Positions 1-5,342 of a stretch of DNA of 6,716 bases are shown here, piece after piece. Under the pieces are notes generated by a model. It was not told the origin of the DNA. It saw nothing but the letters and a program-made list of their open reading frames with translations, and did not search any database. A program made the position numbers and the translations under genes. Position 1 is the stretch's first letter. The number at the start of each line of letters is the position of its first letter. This stretch comes from Pseudomonadota bacterium. GTDB lineage: Bacteria > Pseudomonadota > Gammaproteobacteria > Burkholderiales > Burkholderiaceae_D. Where the stretch lies: the NCBI GenBank assembly GCA_023391395.1, contig JAEWBA010000053.1, forward strand, positions 1 through 6,716. The letters are read 5' to 3'.

Positions 1-1
1 C

Positions 2-427
2 TTCAAGCCGATCCCGCATTCCATCTTCGCTCAGCCCAATAGCAGCTTTCAGCCGAACTGCCTGGTGATCCGCCTGCAGCCGGAAGAAGGTCTGCACCTT
101 TACCTGATGGCGAAGACGCCGGGCGACGGTATGCGCCTGCGGCCGGTGGATCTGGAACTGGATTTCCGTGAAACCTTCAAGACGCCGCGCATGGACGCCT
201 ACGAGCGCCTGCTGCTGGACGTGCTGCGCGGGCAATTGACCTTGTTCATGCGCAGCGACGAACTGGAAGCCGCCTGGGAATGGCTGCAACCGGTACTCGA
301 CCATTGGGAACACGAGGAAGACGAGCCGATTCCCTATGCCGCCGGCACCTGGGGCCCGGCGGCGGCCAGCGCCCTGATCGGCCGCGACGGTCTGCAGTGG
401 CGCGAAGAAACGCTGCCCGAGTTGTAG
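2..427 (+). CDS. zwf: Glucose-6-phosphate 1-dehydrogenase, C-terminal part (5' end outside window)
   Basis: The enzyme oxidises glucose 6-phosphate to 6-phosphogluconolactone with NAD(P)+, the entry step of the pentose phosphate and Entner-Doudoroff routes in the cytoplasm. The window opens inside the gene; 141 codons remain, in the frame beginning at base 2 and ending with TAG at 425-427. Seen in the fragment: PHSIF near residue 5, IRLQPEEG at 23-30, DAYERLLLDVLRG at 65-77, then AAWEWLQPVL and YAAGTWGP at 112-119. All are hallmarks of the Zwf C-terminal beta+alpha domain and align residue by residue with the remembered E. coli Zwf tail (IRLQPDEG, DAYERLLLETMRG, YQAGTWGP). The active-site and NADP-binding parts lie upstream and cannot be judged. 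An internal GTG at 65 is not a real start because homology continues upstream of it. tal follows on the same strand after 316 bases. Confidence 0.95.
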   Translation, partial: FKPIPHSIFAQPNSSFQPNCLVIRLQPEEGLHLYLMAKTPGDGMRLRPVDLELDFRETFKTPRMDAYERLLLDVLRGQLTLFMRSDELEAAWEWLQPVLDHWEHEEDEPIPYAAGTWGPAAASALIGRDGLQWREETLPEL

Positions 428-743
428 CCGCATGCTGATCGATGCCAGCCGCAATCTTCACGACTCGCTTTCCAGATCGAAGAAAAAAGTGGTGCCGGAT
501 TCGGCGCGGCTGACATATCTGAGGATCGTCGACATTATTGCGGCCGCCGTGGCGCTACGGCACGGCCAGAAGTTTCGCCAGAGATTGCAGAATGCGCAAA
601 ATGCCGTGCGCCTCTTGGAGGCACAATCCTTTGTCTCTCATGACGCCAAGCGCTGAGCGGCACGCCGCCGGCGAAGCGGCGACCGGATTGCGTACAATGT
701 CCCCATCCCGAACACTTGTCTTCAGGCTCTTGCCTTATTTCCC
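428..743. other. zwf-tal intergenic region, no recognised gene
   Basis: This 316-base gap separates zwf from tal. A 74-codon open frame (432-656, + strand, ATG four bases after the zwf stop) runs through it, but it has no Shine-Dalgarno sequence and no family I recognise. Open frames on the opposite strand look equally arbitrary. Small inverted repeats are present: GCCGTG/CACGGC (546-551 with 561-566), GCCTC/GAGGC with a 3-base loop (610-614 with 618-622), and CGCCGC/GCGGCG (663-668 with 676-681). None is followed by a T-tract, so no intrinsic terminator for zwf is evident. The last one lies just upstream of the putative tal promoter -10 box and could be an operator, but this is only a possibility. 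Confidence 0.5.
693..698 (+). promoter_or_regulatory. Candidate -10 box for tal
   Basis: TACAAT in the context GCGTACAATGT is a good sigma-70 -10 match, 45 bases before the tal ATG. No convincing -35 hexamer is seen 16-18 bases upstream (the stretch there is GC-rich), so the promoter would be weak or activator-dependent. If it is used, transcription would start near 705 and tal would have its own leader of about 40 bases, separate from zwf. Confidence 0.35.
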
Positions 744-1679
744 ATGAACCAGCTCGAACAACTCAAGCTATACACCACCGTGGTTGCCGATACCGGCGAC
801 TTCCAGGCCATGCAGGCTTTCGCCCCGCACGATGCCACCACCAATCCCTCGCTGATCCTCAAGGCGGTGCAAAAGGAGGAATACCGCCCGCTGCTGGAGC
901 AGGTGGTGTGCGAGCACCGCGGCGAGTCGACCAGCGACATCATCGACCGGCTCCTGATCACTTTCGGCCGCGAAATCCTGAAAATCATTCCGGGCCGCGT
1001 CTCGACCGAAACCGATGCCCGCCTGTCCTTCGACACTGAAGGCACGATCGCCAAGGGCCGGCACCTGATCGCCCTGTACGAGCAGGCCGACATTCCGCGC
1101 CAGCGCGTGCTGATCAAGATTGCCTCCACCTGGGAAGGCATACGCGCCGCCGAAGTGCTGGAAAAGGAAGGCATCCGCTGCAACATGACCCTGCTATTCT
1201 CGCTGCCGCAAGCGGTCGCCTGCGCCGACGCCGGCGTGCAACTGATCTCGCCTTTCGTTGGCCGCATCTACGACTGGCACAAAAAATCCACCGGCCAGGA
1301 CTACAGCGGCGCAAATGACCCCGGCGTGCAATCGGTCAAGCGCATCTACAACTACTACCGCAAGTTCGGCTACAAGACCGAAGTCATGGGTGCGAGCTTC
1401 CGCAACACTTCGCAGATCACCGAACTGGCCGGCTGCGACCTGCTTACCATCAGCCCCGAGCTGCTGCAAAAGCTGGCCGACAGCGATGCGCCGCTGGAAC
1501 GCAAGCTCAGCCCGGAAGCGGCGCACGAAAGCGATCTGGAAAAGCTGACACTGGATGAAAAGGCTGTCCGGCTGATGCTGAACGACGATGCCATGGCCAC
1601 CGAGAAGCTGGCGGAAGGCATACGTCTGTTTTGCACGGATGCGGTGAAGCTGGAGAGAATGGTTGAGGCCTTGCGGTAG
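744..1679 (+). CDS. tal: Transaldolase (TalB-type, class I aldolase fold)
   Basis: Transaldolase moves a three-carbon dihydroxyacetone unit between sedoheptulose 7-phosphate and glyceraldehyde 3-phosphate, linking the non-oxidative pentose phosphate pathway to glycolysis in the cytoplasm. The product has 311 residues, close to the 317 of E. coli TalB. Visible motifs: VVADTGDF with D16, [10 protein letters not shown] at 30-39, [11 protein letters not shown] with E89, [11 protein letters not shown] with the Schiff-base lysine K125, CNMTLLFS with N147, and [12 protein letters not shown] with S169. The spacings of E89, K125, N147 and S169 equal those of TalB E96, K132, N154 and S176, so the catalytic set is complete. 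The ATG at 744 fits the family N-terminus ([13 protein letters not shown] follows at once). No clear Shine-Dalgarno sequence precedes it; the nearest AGG is about 17 bases upstream. Its neighbour zwf works in the same pathway. I see no T-tract terminator downstream. Confidence 0.97.
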   Translation: MNQLEQLKLYTTVVADTGDFQAMQAFAPHDATTNPSLILKAVQKEEYRPLLEQVVCEHRGESTSDIIDRLLITFGREILKIIPGRVSTETDARLSFDTEGTIAKGRHLIALYEQADIPRQRVLIKIASTWEGIRAAEVLEKEGIRCNMTLLFSLPQAVACADAGVQLISPFVGRIYDWHKKSTGQDYSGANDPGVQSVKRIYNYYRKFGYKTEVMGASFRNTSQITELAGCDLLTISPELLQKLADSDAPLERKLSPEAAHESDLEKLTLDEKAVRLMLNDDAMATEKLAEGIRLFCTDAVKLERMVEALR

Positions 1680-1709
1680 GCAGCACGAACGCTCCTGGAG
1701 GGCTTTGCC

Positions 1710-1739
1710 ATGAAGCGGCGAGGGAACATCCGCCTTTGA
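1710..1739 (+). other. 9-codon mini-ORF with a good ribosome binding site after tal
   Basis: ATG at 1710 is preceded by GGAGG (1697-1701) at an ideal 8-base spacing and encodes MKRRGNIRL before TGA. A second short frame (12 codons, ATG at 1739) overlaps that stop as TGATG. The ribosome binding site is better than that of tal itself. No homology is recognisable at this length and chance occurrence is quite possible; I list it only as a translatable candidate. Confidence 0.15.
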
Positions 1740-1749
1740 TGTCGCTTGG

Positions 1750-1845
1750 CTATACCAGCTCCTGGGGTTCCGAATAGCGCGTCAGCATCGCGTCATTGGT
1801 CAACAGCCTCAAGGGCTTGCACAACGCCTGGGCAATCAGGCGCTT
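1750..1845 (-). pseudogene. C-terminal remnant of a PIN-domain (VapC-like) toxin
   Basis: On the minus strand, 31 codons (1845 down to the TAG at 1750-1752) read KRLIAQALCKPLRLL then TNDAMLTRYSE and end QELV. This is the typical last segment of VapC-type PIN-domain ribonucleases, whose tails commonly run D-R-(L/M)-(L/I)-(I/V)-A-Q-A-L-x-x-P-L-x-L-(L/V)-T-x-D-x-x-(L/V)-x-x-Y. The conserved Asp of the TxD motif is kept. Nothing PIN-like precedes it in frame: upstream codons read through the small membrane ORF in another frame, and the expected D-P-F-D before R-L is missing. The first acidic residues of the nuclease site are also absent, so this cannot be an active toxin. No antitoxin gene is near. 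It looks like the surviving end of a deleted toxin-antitoxin locus between convergent genes. The family assignment rests on pattern memory of a short stretch. Confidence 0.6.
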
Positions 1846-1927
1846 ACAGCCACTGGCCGAGCGTGAAATAGCCGAGCAGGAACATCAGCAGCGCGATTGC
1901 CAGCCGCTTCCAGAATTCCTTGTCCAT
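1844..1927 (-). CDS. 27-residue single-pass membrane mini-protein
   Basis: ATG at 1927-1925 starts a 27-codon frame ending in TAA (1846-1844). A strong Shine-Dalgarno sequence, AGGAG (1937-1933 on the minus strand), lies 5 bases before the ATG. The protein begins with a short charged head (D2, K3, E4, K7, R8, with W6). A hydrophobic segment follows, LAIALLMFLLGYF and onward to the end with only polar Q near the C-terminus (about residues 9-27), enough for one transmembrane helix. The positive residues at the N-terminus predict an N-in orientation. It starts 38 bases after the CoA-transferase stop on the same strand, so it is probably the last gene of that transcript. I do not recognise a named family; no function is proposed. 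The combination of good ribosome binding site, clean amphipathic-head/hydrophobic-tail design and operon position makes it likely to be real despite its size. Confidence 0.65.
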   Translation of the reverse strand: MDKEFWKRLAIALLMFLLGYFTLGQWL

Positions 1928-1965
1928 TGCTTCTCCTGTCGTCTTCGAGTCTCTGCGGGCGGCGC

Positions 1966-3219
1966 TCAAATCACGCCATCCCGCCGCAGCCGGCCGATGT
2001 TCTCCTCATCATATCCCAGGCCGCGCAGCACTTCGTTGGTATTCTCGCCCAGTTCCGGCCCCAGCCATTTCGTTTCGCCAGGCGTGGCGGACAGCTTGGG
2101 CGTGATCGCCGGAAGCTTGATCGGCGTGCCATCCTTGAAGGCATGCTGCTCGAACATGCGGCGTGCAAGGAATTGCGGGTCGCTCATCATGTCGCGCACG
2201 GAGTAGATCTTGCCGACCGGGACATCGGCCTGCTTCAGGACCGCGAGCGCACTGTCTATATCCTGCGTGTCGCACCAGGCCTGGATCGCGCCGTCGATTT
2301 CCTCGGTGCGCGGCACGCGGCCGTCGTTGCGCGCCAGTTGCGGATCGTTGGCCATGTCCTCGCGGCCGATCGCCAGCATCAGGCGCTTGAAGATGGCGTC
2401 ACCGTTGCCGGCGATGACGATGTTTTCGCCGTCGCGAGTGGTGTAGGTGTTGGATGGCACGATGCCGGGCAGCGCGCCGCCGGTGCGCTCGCGCACCACG
2501 CCGGCGTAGTCATATTCCGGCACCAGCGATTCCATCATGTTGAACACGGCTTCGTAGAGAGCGACGTCCACCATCTGCCCCTGCCCCGCAACGCATTCCT
2601 CGCCACGCTTGCCGTTCCAGCGCCCGCCCGTGACGTCGCGGTGGCGTAGCGCCATCATGGCGCCGATCACGCCGTGCAGCGCCGCCACCGAGTCGCCGAT
2701 GGAAATGCCGATGCGAACCGGCGGCCGGTCCGGATGGCCGGATACGTAGCGCATACCGCCCATTGATTCGCCGATGGCGCCAAAGCCCGGCAGATCCTTC
2801 ATCGGTCCGGTCTGGCCATAGCCCGACAGGCGCACCATGATGGTGGCGGGATTGATTTCCTTCAGGGCTTCGTAACCGAGGCCCCATTTTTCCAGCACGC
2901 CGGGGCGATAGTTCTCGATGATGATGTCGGCATCCAGCGCCAGCCGCTTCGCGATTTCCTGGCCGCGTGGATCTTTCAGATTGAGCGTCACGCTTTTCTT
3001 GTTGCGTGACTGTACCGACCACCAGAGCGAGGTGCCGTCTTTCAACACGCGCCACTGACGGATCGGGTCGCCGCCGTCGGGCGACTCGATCTTGATGACC
3101 TCGGCGCCGAACTCGGCCAATATGCGCGAGCAGAACGGGCCGGCAATCAGCGTGCCGAGTTCGAGTACCTTGACGCCGGCGAGCGGGCCGCGCGCGTCGT
3201 CCTTTTTGTTTTCTTCCAT
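1966..3219 (-). CDS. Class III CoA-transferase (CaiB/BaiF family)
   Basis: Family III CoA-transferases move CoA between acyl-CoA and free carboxylic acids through aspartyl-CoA intermediates. The product is 417 residues, normal for the family. Seen: the N-terminal signature PLAGVKVLELGTLIAGPF (12-29), FGAEVIKIE (37-45), NKKSVTLNLKDPRG (73-86), ENYRPGVLEKWGLGY (102-116), SGYGQTGP (132-139) and ISIGDSVAALHG (172-183), in which D176 aligns with the catalytic Asp (D169 of formyl-CoA transferase). VDVALYEAVFNMMES follows at 217-231, and the C-terminal half carries SNTYTTRDGENIVIAGNGD. The substrate cannot be read from sequence. About 13 residues (RWNGKRGEECVAG, 200-212) appear inserted where relatives usually go straight from TGG to GQxVDVALYE. 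The ATG at 3219 is 5 bases after the stop of the upstream HD gene; its ribosome binding site (AGG) overlaps that stop, suggesting translational coupling. Confidence 0.92.
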   Translation of the reverse strand: MEENKKDDARGPLAGVKVLELGTLIAGPFCSRILAEFGAEVIKIESPDGGDPIRQWRVLKDGTSLWWSVQSRNKKSVTLNLKDPRGQEIAKRLALDADIIIENYRPGVLEKWGLGYEALKEINPATIMVRLSGYGQTGPMKDLPGFGAIGESMGGMRYVSGHPDRPPVRIGISIGDSVAALHGVIGAMMALRHRDVTGGRWNGKRGEECVAGQGQMVDVALYEAVFNMMESLVPEYDYAGVVRERTGGALPGIVPSNTYTTRDGENIVIAGNGDAIFKRLMLAIGREDMANDPQLARNDGRVPRTEEIDGAIQAWCDTQDIDSALAVLKQADVPVGKIYSVRDMMSDPQFLARRMFEQHAFKDGTPIKLPAITPKLSATPGETKWLGPELGENTNEVLRGLGYDEENIGRLRRDGVI

Positions 3220-3224
3220 GTCGG

Positions 3225-3881
3225 CTACCTGTCCAGTGTGCTCAATTCCTGTTCGATATTATGCCGGGCCGCCGCCTCGTAACGCTCCACCATTGGCGGC
3301 GTGAAATACAGCGCCGGGCGTGCGAGGAAGCGCCGCAACACATCAGCCCTTCCCTTGCGATAGTCGTCCTCGTTGACCCAGCTGTACTCGGCCCGGATGG
3401 CCTGGCTGTAGCGAAGATAGAGCTCTGGCGGCGCTCCCAGAATGGCAAGGTCGAGGTCGAGGAAAATTGGCAGATCGGGCGCATGCTGCGGCGGCACTTC
3501 GTGCTGTTGCGTGGCCAATATGCATTGCTCGACCGCAGTGATCAGCTCGGGGACGATACCCATGCTCCGCATCGCTTCGCGTGCCCAGGCAGCACTGCGC
3601 AGCTCATTGTCGGTTTGGTGCGTATCGTAGATCACGTCATGAAACCAGATCGCCAGTTCGACGACTTCCGGACGTTCGATATGACAATGCTGCACCTTTG
3701 CGACACGCAACAATGCCATGATGTGGGAAAGATTGTGATAGGCGCGATGCGGCTCTTGGTAGCGCTGCACCAGCGAATCCCACGCGGCATCGGCAGCTGC
3801 GCGCCCAGACGCGAGCGCGCTGGTCAGCGCCAACCATCGCCCGCGCAGCCAGTCCTGATCCGTCGCGGTGCAGGCGAACAT
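3225..3881 (-). CDS. HD-domain protein, predicted metal-dependent phosphohydrolase (COG4339-like)
   Basis: The 218-residue product has the HD-superfamily metal ligands: YHNLSHI with H49 and H53, and WFHDVIYD with the eponymous H81-D82. A later ILATQQHE with H127 and an acidic DLDLAILG (D142, D144) complete the usual layout of the family often auto-annotated as 'predicted metal-dependent HD superfamily phosphohydrolase' (or misleadingly 'NMDA receptor subunit'). The sequence YHNLxH...WFHDxxYD is the family signature as I remember it. The substrate is unknown; a nucleotide or related phosphoester is a guess from the superfamily. No signal peptide or membrane segment is visible, so it should be cytoplasmic. 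The ATG at 3881 has an AGG nine bases upstream. It lies 42 bases after recR on the same strand and 5 bases before the CoA-transferase, whose start region overlaps its end. Confidence 0.85.
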   Translation of the reverse strand: MFACTATDQDWLRGRWLALTSALASGRAAADAAWDSLVQRYQEPHRAYHNLSHIMALLRVAKVQHCHIERPEVVELAIWFHDVIYDTHQTDNELRSAAWAREAMRSMGIVPELITAVEQCILATQQHEVPPQHAPDLPIFLDLDLAILGAPPELYLRYSQAIRAEYSWVNEDDYRKGRADVLRRFLARPALYFTPPMVERYEAAARHNIEQELSTLDR

Positions 3882-3899
3882 CGTCAGAGGCCTGTCTTG

Positions 3900-3926
3900 A
3901 AGAATACAAAACGGCGCATGATGCCG
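3900..3926 (-). terminator. Weak terminator-like hairpin between recR and the HD gene
   Basis: Reading the minus strand after the recR stop, a short stem CGGC/GCCG (3926-3923 with 3915-3912, 7-base loop) is followed at once by TTTTGTATTCTT. The stem is only 4 bp, so termination would be partial at best. It may attenuate transcription from the replication/repair block into the HD-CoA-transferase pair. Confidence 0.25.
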
Positions 3927-3935
3927 CGCGCTAAG

Positions 3936-4532
3936 TCAGGTCGAACGCCGGTCCAGCATGGCGCGCGCAATCGTGCCGGCATCGACGTATTCGAGTTCGC
4001 CGCCGACCGGCACGCCGCGCGCCAGGCGGCTCACCTTCAAGCCGCGCGCCTTCAGCGTTTCGCTGATGTAGTGGGCCGTGGCCTCGCCTTCGTTGGTGAA
4101 GTTGGTGGCCAGCACCACTTCCTCCACCACGCCGTCGGTGGCGCGTGCCACCAGCTTTTCGAGATGGATGTCCTTGGGGCCGATGCCGTCCAGCGGCGAA
4201 AGATGGCCCATGAGGATGAAGTACAGGCCCTTGAAGGTCAGGGTCTGCTCGATCATCAACTGATCGGCGGGGCTCTCCACTACACACAACAGGCTGGCAT
4301 CGCGCTCCTCGTCGCGGCAGGTCGCGCACACTTCGTCCTCGGTGAAGGTATTGCAGCGTGCGCAGTGGTGAATTTTTTCCACCGCCTGCGCCAGGGCGCG
4401 GCCTAGCATCGCGGCGCCTTCACGATCATGCTGCAACAGGTGGTAAGCCATGCGCTGTGCCGATTTCGGCCCGACGCCGGGCAGGCGGCGCAGGGATTCG
4501 GCAAGGAATTCGAGGCTGGAAGGAGATTTCAC
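3936..4532 (-). CDS. recR: Recombination mediator protein RecR
   Basis: RecR works with RecO (and RecF) to load RecA onto SSB-coated gapped DNA in the cytoplasm. The product is 198 residues, the usual length. Domains in order: a helix-hairpin-helix with [17 protein letters not shown] (17-33), a C4 zinc finger with C57, C60, C69 and C72, a TOPRIM domain with CVVESPAD (83-90), [13 protein letters not shown] (107-119) and [15 protein letters not shown] (142-156), and the conserved [16 protein letters not shown] (169-184). All are intact. The start is GTG at 4532, chosen because the protein then begins [10 protein letters not shown] as in betaproteobacterial relatives. No Shine-Dalgarno sequence is seen before it. 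In most genomes recR directly follows ybaB; here 330 bases of repeat-like DNA intervene. Confidence 0.96.
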   Translation of the reverse strand: MKSPSSLEFLAESLRRLPGVGPKSAQRMAYHLLQHDREGAAMLGRALAQAVEKIHHCARCNTFTEDEVCATCRDEERDASLLCVVESPADQLMIEQTLTFKGLYFILMGHLSPLDGIGPKDIHLEKLVARATDGVVEEVVLATNFTNEGEATAHYISETLKARGLKVSRLARGVPVGGELEYVDAGTIARAMLDRRST

Positions 4533-4689
4533 GAATGCTTTTGCTGATAGGGGAAGTCCGGTTCGCTATTCGCGTCGACAAATCAAACGCAATGTCTGTT
4601 TTGTGTCCTTCCGAGCTAGGAGTTTCGAATGGCATGCCCTTCGCCTGCGAAACGGTATCCACTCGCATGCGGATACGCGGCCTGTAAGG

Positions 4690-4780
4690 GAGGAATCTCG
4701 CTCCGTTGCGAGCCCGCAAGGGATTCTTTCCTTGCAGACTCCATCTCGATGCTTGAGATTCCTCGCTACACTCGGGATGA
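4690..4780. repeat. Cruciform-like intergenic repeat element
   Basis: The outer arms GAGGAATCTC (4690-4699) and GAGATTCCTC (4755-4764) are a perfect 10-base inverted repeat. Between them are two further hairpins: CTCGC/GCGAG (4697-4701 with 4708-4712, sharing three bases with the outer arm) and GCAAGG/CCTTGC (4716-4721 with 4730-4735). ATCTC (4743-4747) can also pair with GAGAT (4755-4759), competing with the outer stem. The right flank CTCGCTACACTCGGGATGACA (read in pieces at 4762-4781) is the motif that ends a widespread class of bacterial dispersed repeats (ATCCCGAG...GCGAGGAATCT on the other strand). Only one copy is in this window, so its multi-copy status is inference from recognition. 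Confidence 0.55.
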
Positions 4781-4796
4781 CACGCGCCGGGGACAT

Positions 4797-4813
4797 TGGC
4801 AGCAGAGCTGCCA
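4797..4813. repeat. Perfect 7-bp stem-loop downstream of ybaB
   Basis: TGGCAGC (4797-4803) and GCTGCCA (4807-4813) pair perfectly around a 3-base loop. It begins 49 bases after the ybaB stop on the minus strand. No T-run follows on either strand, so it is not a standard intrinsic terminator; it could protect the 3' end of a dnaX-ybaB message or belong to the neighbouring repeat element. Confidence 0.45.
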
Positions 4814-4862
4814 CAGTGCTCTATTCTGTCGCCAACGAGTCCCTGGGCAGGCTCGAGATCTA

Positions 4863-5189
4863 TTAAAACGGCAGCTTGAATCCCGGCGGCAGCGGCAGGC
4901 CTGCGGTCATGCCGGCCATCTTTTCCTGCGTCGTGGCTTCAGCCTTGCGCACGGCATCGTTGAAAGCCGCAGCCACGAGGTCTTCCAGCATGTCCTTGTC
5001 GTCGCCCAAGAGCGAAGGATCGATCGCCACGCGCTTGACGTCGTTCTTGCAGGTCATCACGACTTTCACCAGCCCGGCGCCGGACTGGCCTTCGACTTCT
5101 ATCGTCGCAAGCTGCTCCTGCATCTTCTTCATGTTGTCCTGCATGGCCTGGGCTTGCTTCATCAGCCCGGCGAGTTGGCCCTTCATCAT
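4863..5189 (-). CDS. ybaB: Nucleoid-associated protein YbaB/EbfC
   Basis: YbaB/EbfC forms a tweezer-like homodimer that binds DNA and is generally encoded between dnaX and recR, as here. The product is 108 residues, typical. It begins [20 protein letters not shown], followed by [14 protein letters not shown]: a long N-terminal helix, then the beta-strand core with [23 protein letters not shown] and the helix [20 protein letters not shown], ending in a Gly/Pro-rich tail. A longer reading from a GTG at 5198 is possible, but the strong AGGAG (5202-5198) lies 8 bases before the ATG at 5189 and overlaps that GTG, so 5189 is chosen. Its ribosome binding site follows directly after the repeat-filled gap behind dnaX. 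Confidence 0.95.
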   Translation of the reverse strand: MMKGQLAGLMKQAQAMQDNMKKMQEQLATIEVEGQSGAGLVKVVMTCKNDVKRVAIDPSLLGDDKDMLEDLVAAAFNDAVRKAEATTQEKMAGMTAGLPLPPGFKLPF

Positions 5190-5214
5190 GATCTGCACTC
5201 CTTTTGAAATGTGG

Positions 5215-5337
5215 GGGACAGGGTGTCGCTCAATTCTGTTCCTGATTCGTTGGGGATAGAGTACCGCTTCGTTTAGCTCTGTCCCACGATGCCTAAAATT
5301 TGTCGGGACAGAGTACCGCTTCGCTCAACTCTGTCCC
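5215..5337. repeat. Three tandem hairpin repeats (GGGACAGAGT stem) between dnaX and ybaB
   Basis: Three related inverted repeats occupy most of this 153-base gap. Copy 1: arms 5215-5224 and 5233-5242, 8-base loop. Copy 2: arms 5253-5262 and 5276-5285, 13-base loop. Copy 3: arms 5305-5314 and 5328-5337, 13-base loop, GGGACAGAGT with ACTCTGTCCC, perfectly paired. Copies 2 and 3 share the loop start ACCGCTTCG, and copies 1 and 3 share TCGCTCA at the loop end, so all three are in the same orientation. Copies 2 and 3 carry a GTGGG head when read on the minus strand, as in REP sequences mobilised by RAYT transposases; no such transposase is in the window. Whether the family is dispersed in the genome cannot be seen here. 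Confidence 0.75.
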
Positions 5338-5342
5338 ACAAT

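Larger units (their letters stand above)
4533..4862. other. ybaB-recR gap filled with structured, repeat-like DNA
   Basis: This 330-base stretch has no gene I can support. Open frames in it give peptides such as VIPSVARNL, which I know as a frequent spurious translation of dispersed intergenic repeats. It contains the cruciform-like element at 4690-4780, a perfect stem-loop at 4797-4813, and in the part next to recR several short palindromes: GGCATGCC (4631-4638), TTCGC/GCGAA (4640-4651), CGCATGCG (4664-4671) and GTATCC/GGATAC (4655-4660 with 4671-4676). A 7-base inverted pair CAATGTC (4590-4596) and GACATTG (4792-4798) could mark element ends but may be chance. Confidence 0.6.

Noticed and set aside
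432..656. 74-codon open frame between zwf and tal
   Set aside because: It starts 4 bases after the zwf stop but has no ribosome binding site, no recognisable domain, and other frames across the same bases are also open. Noted under the intergenic region rather than called as a gene.
1825..1842. Hairpin CGCCTG/CAGGCG as a terminator for the minus-strand transcript
   Set aside because: The arms lie within the PIN-domain remnant's codons and only TTGT follows, so there is no U-tract; protein-coding ancestry explains the sequence better.
1897..2649. 250-codon + strand open frame opposite the CoA-transferase
   Set aside because: It is the GC-rich antisense shadow of a clearly conserved CaiB/BaiF gene, with His/Asp/Ala-biased composition and no family.
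3261..4406. 381-codon + strand open frame crossing the HD gene and recR
   Set aside because: Antisense to two conserved genes and spanning their intergenic gap; no recognisable protein.
4450..4866. + and - strand open frames of 80-140 codons in the ybaB-recR gap
   Set aside because: Their peptides are the kind produced by dispersed intergenic repeats, they lack ribosome binding sites, and the inverted-repeat structure accounts for the sequence.
5190..5342. CRISPR-like array from the three hairpin copies
   Set aside because: Spacing is irregular (38 and 52 bases between copies), units are imperfect and palindromic over nearly their whole length, and no cas genes are present; REP-type repeats fit better.
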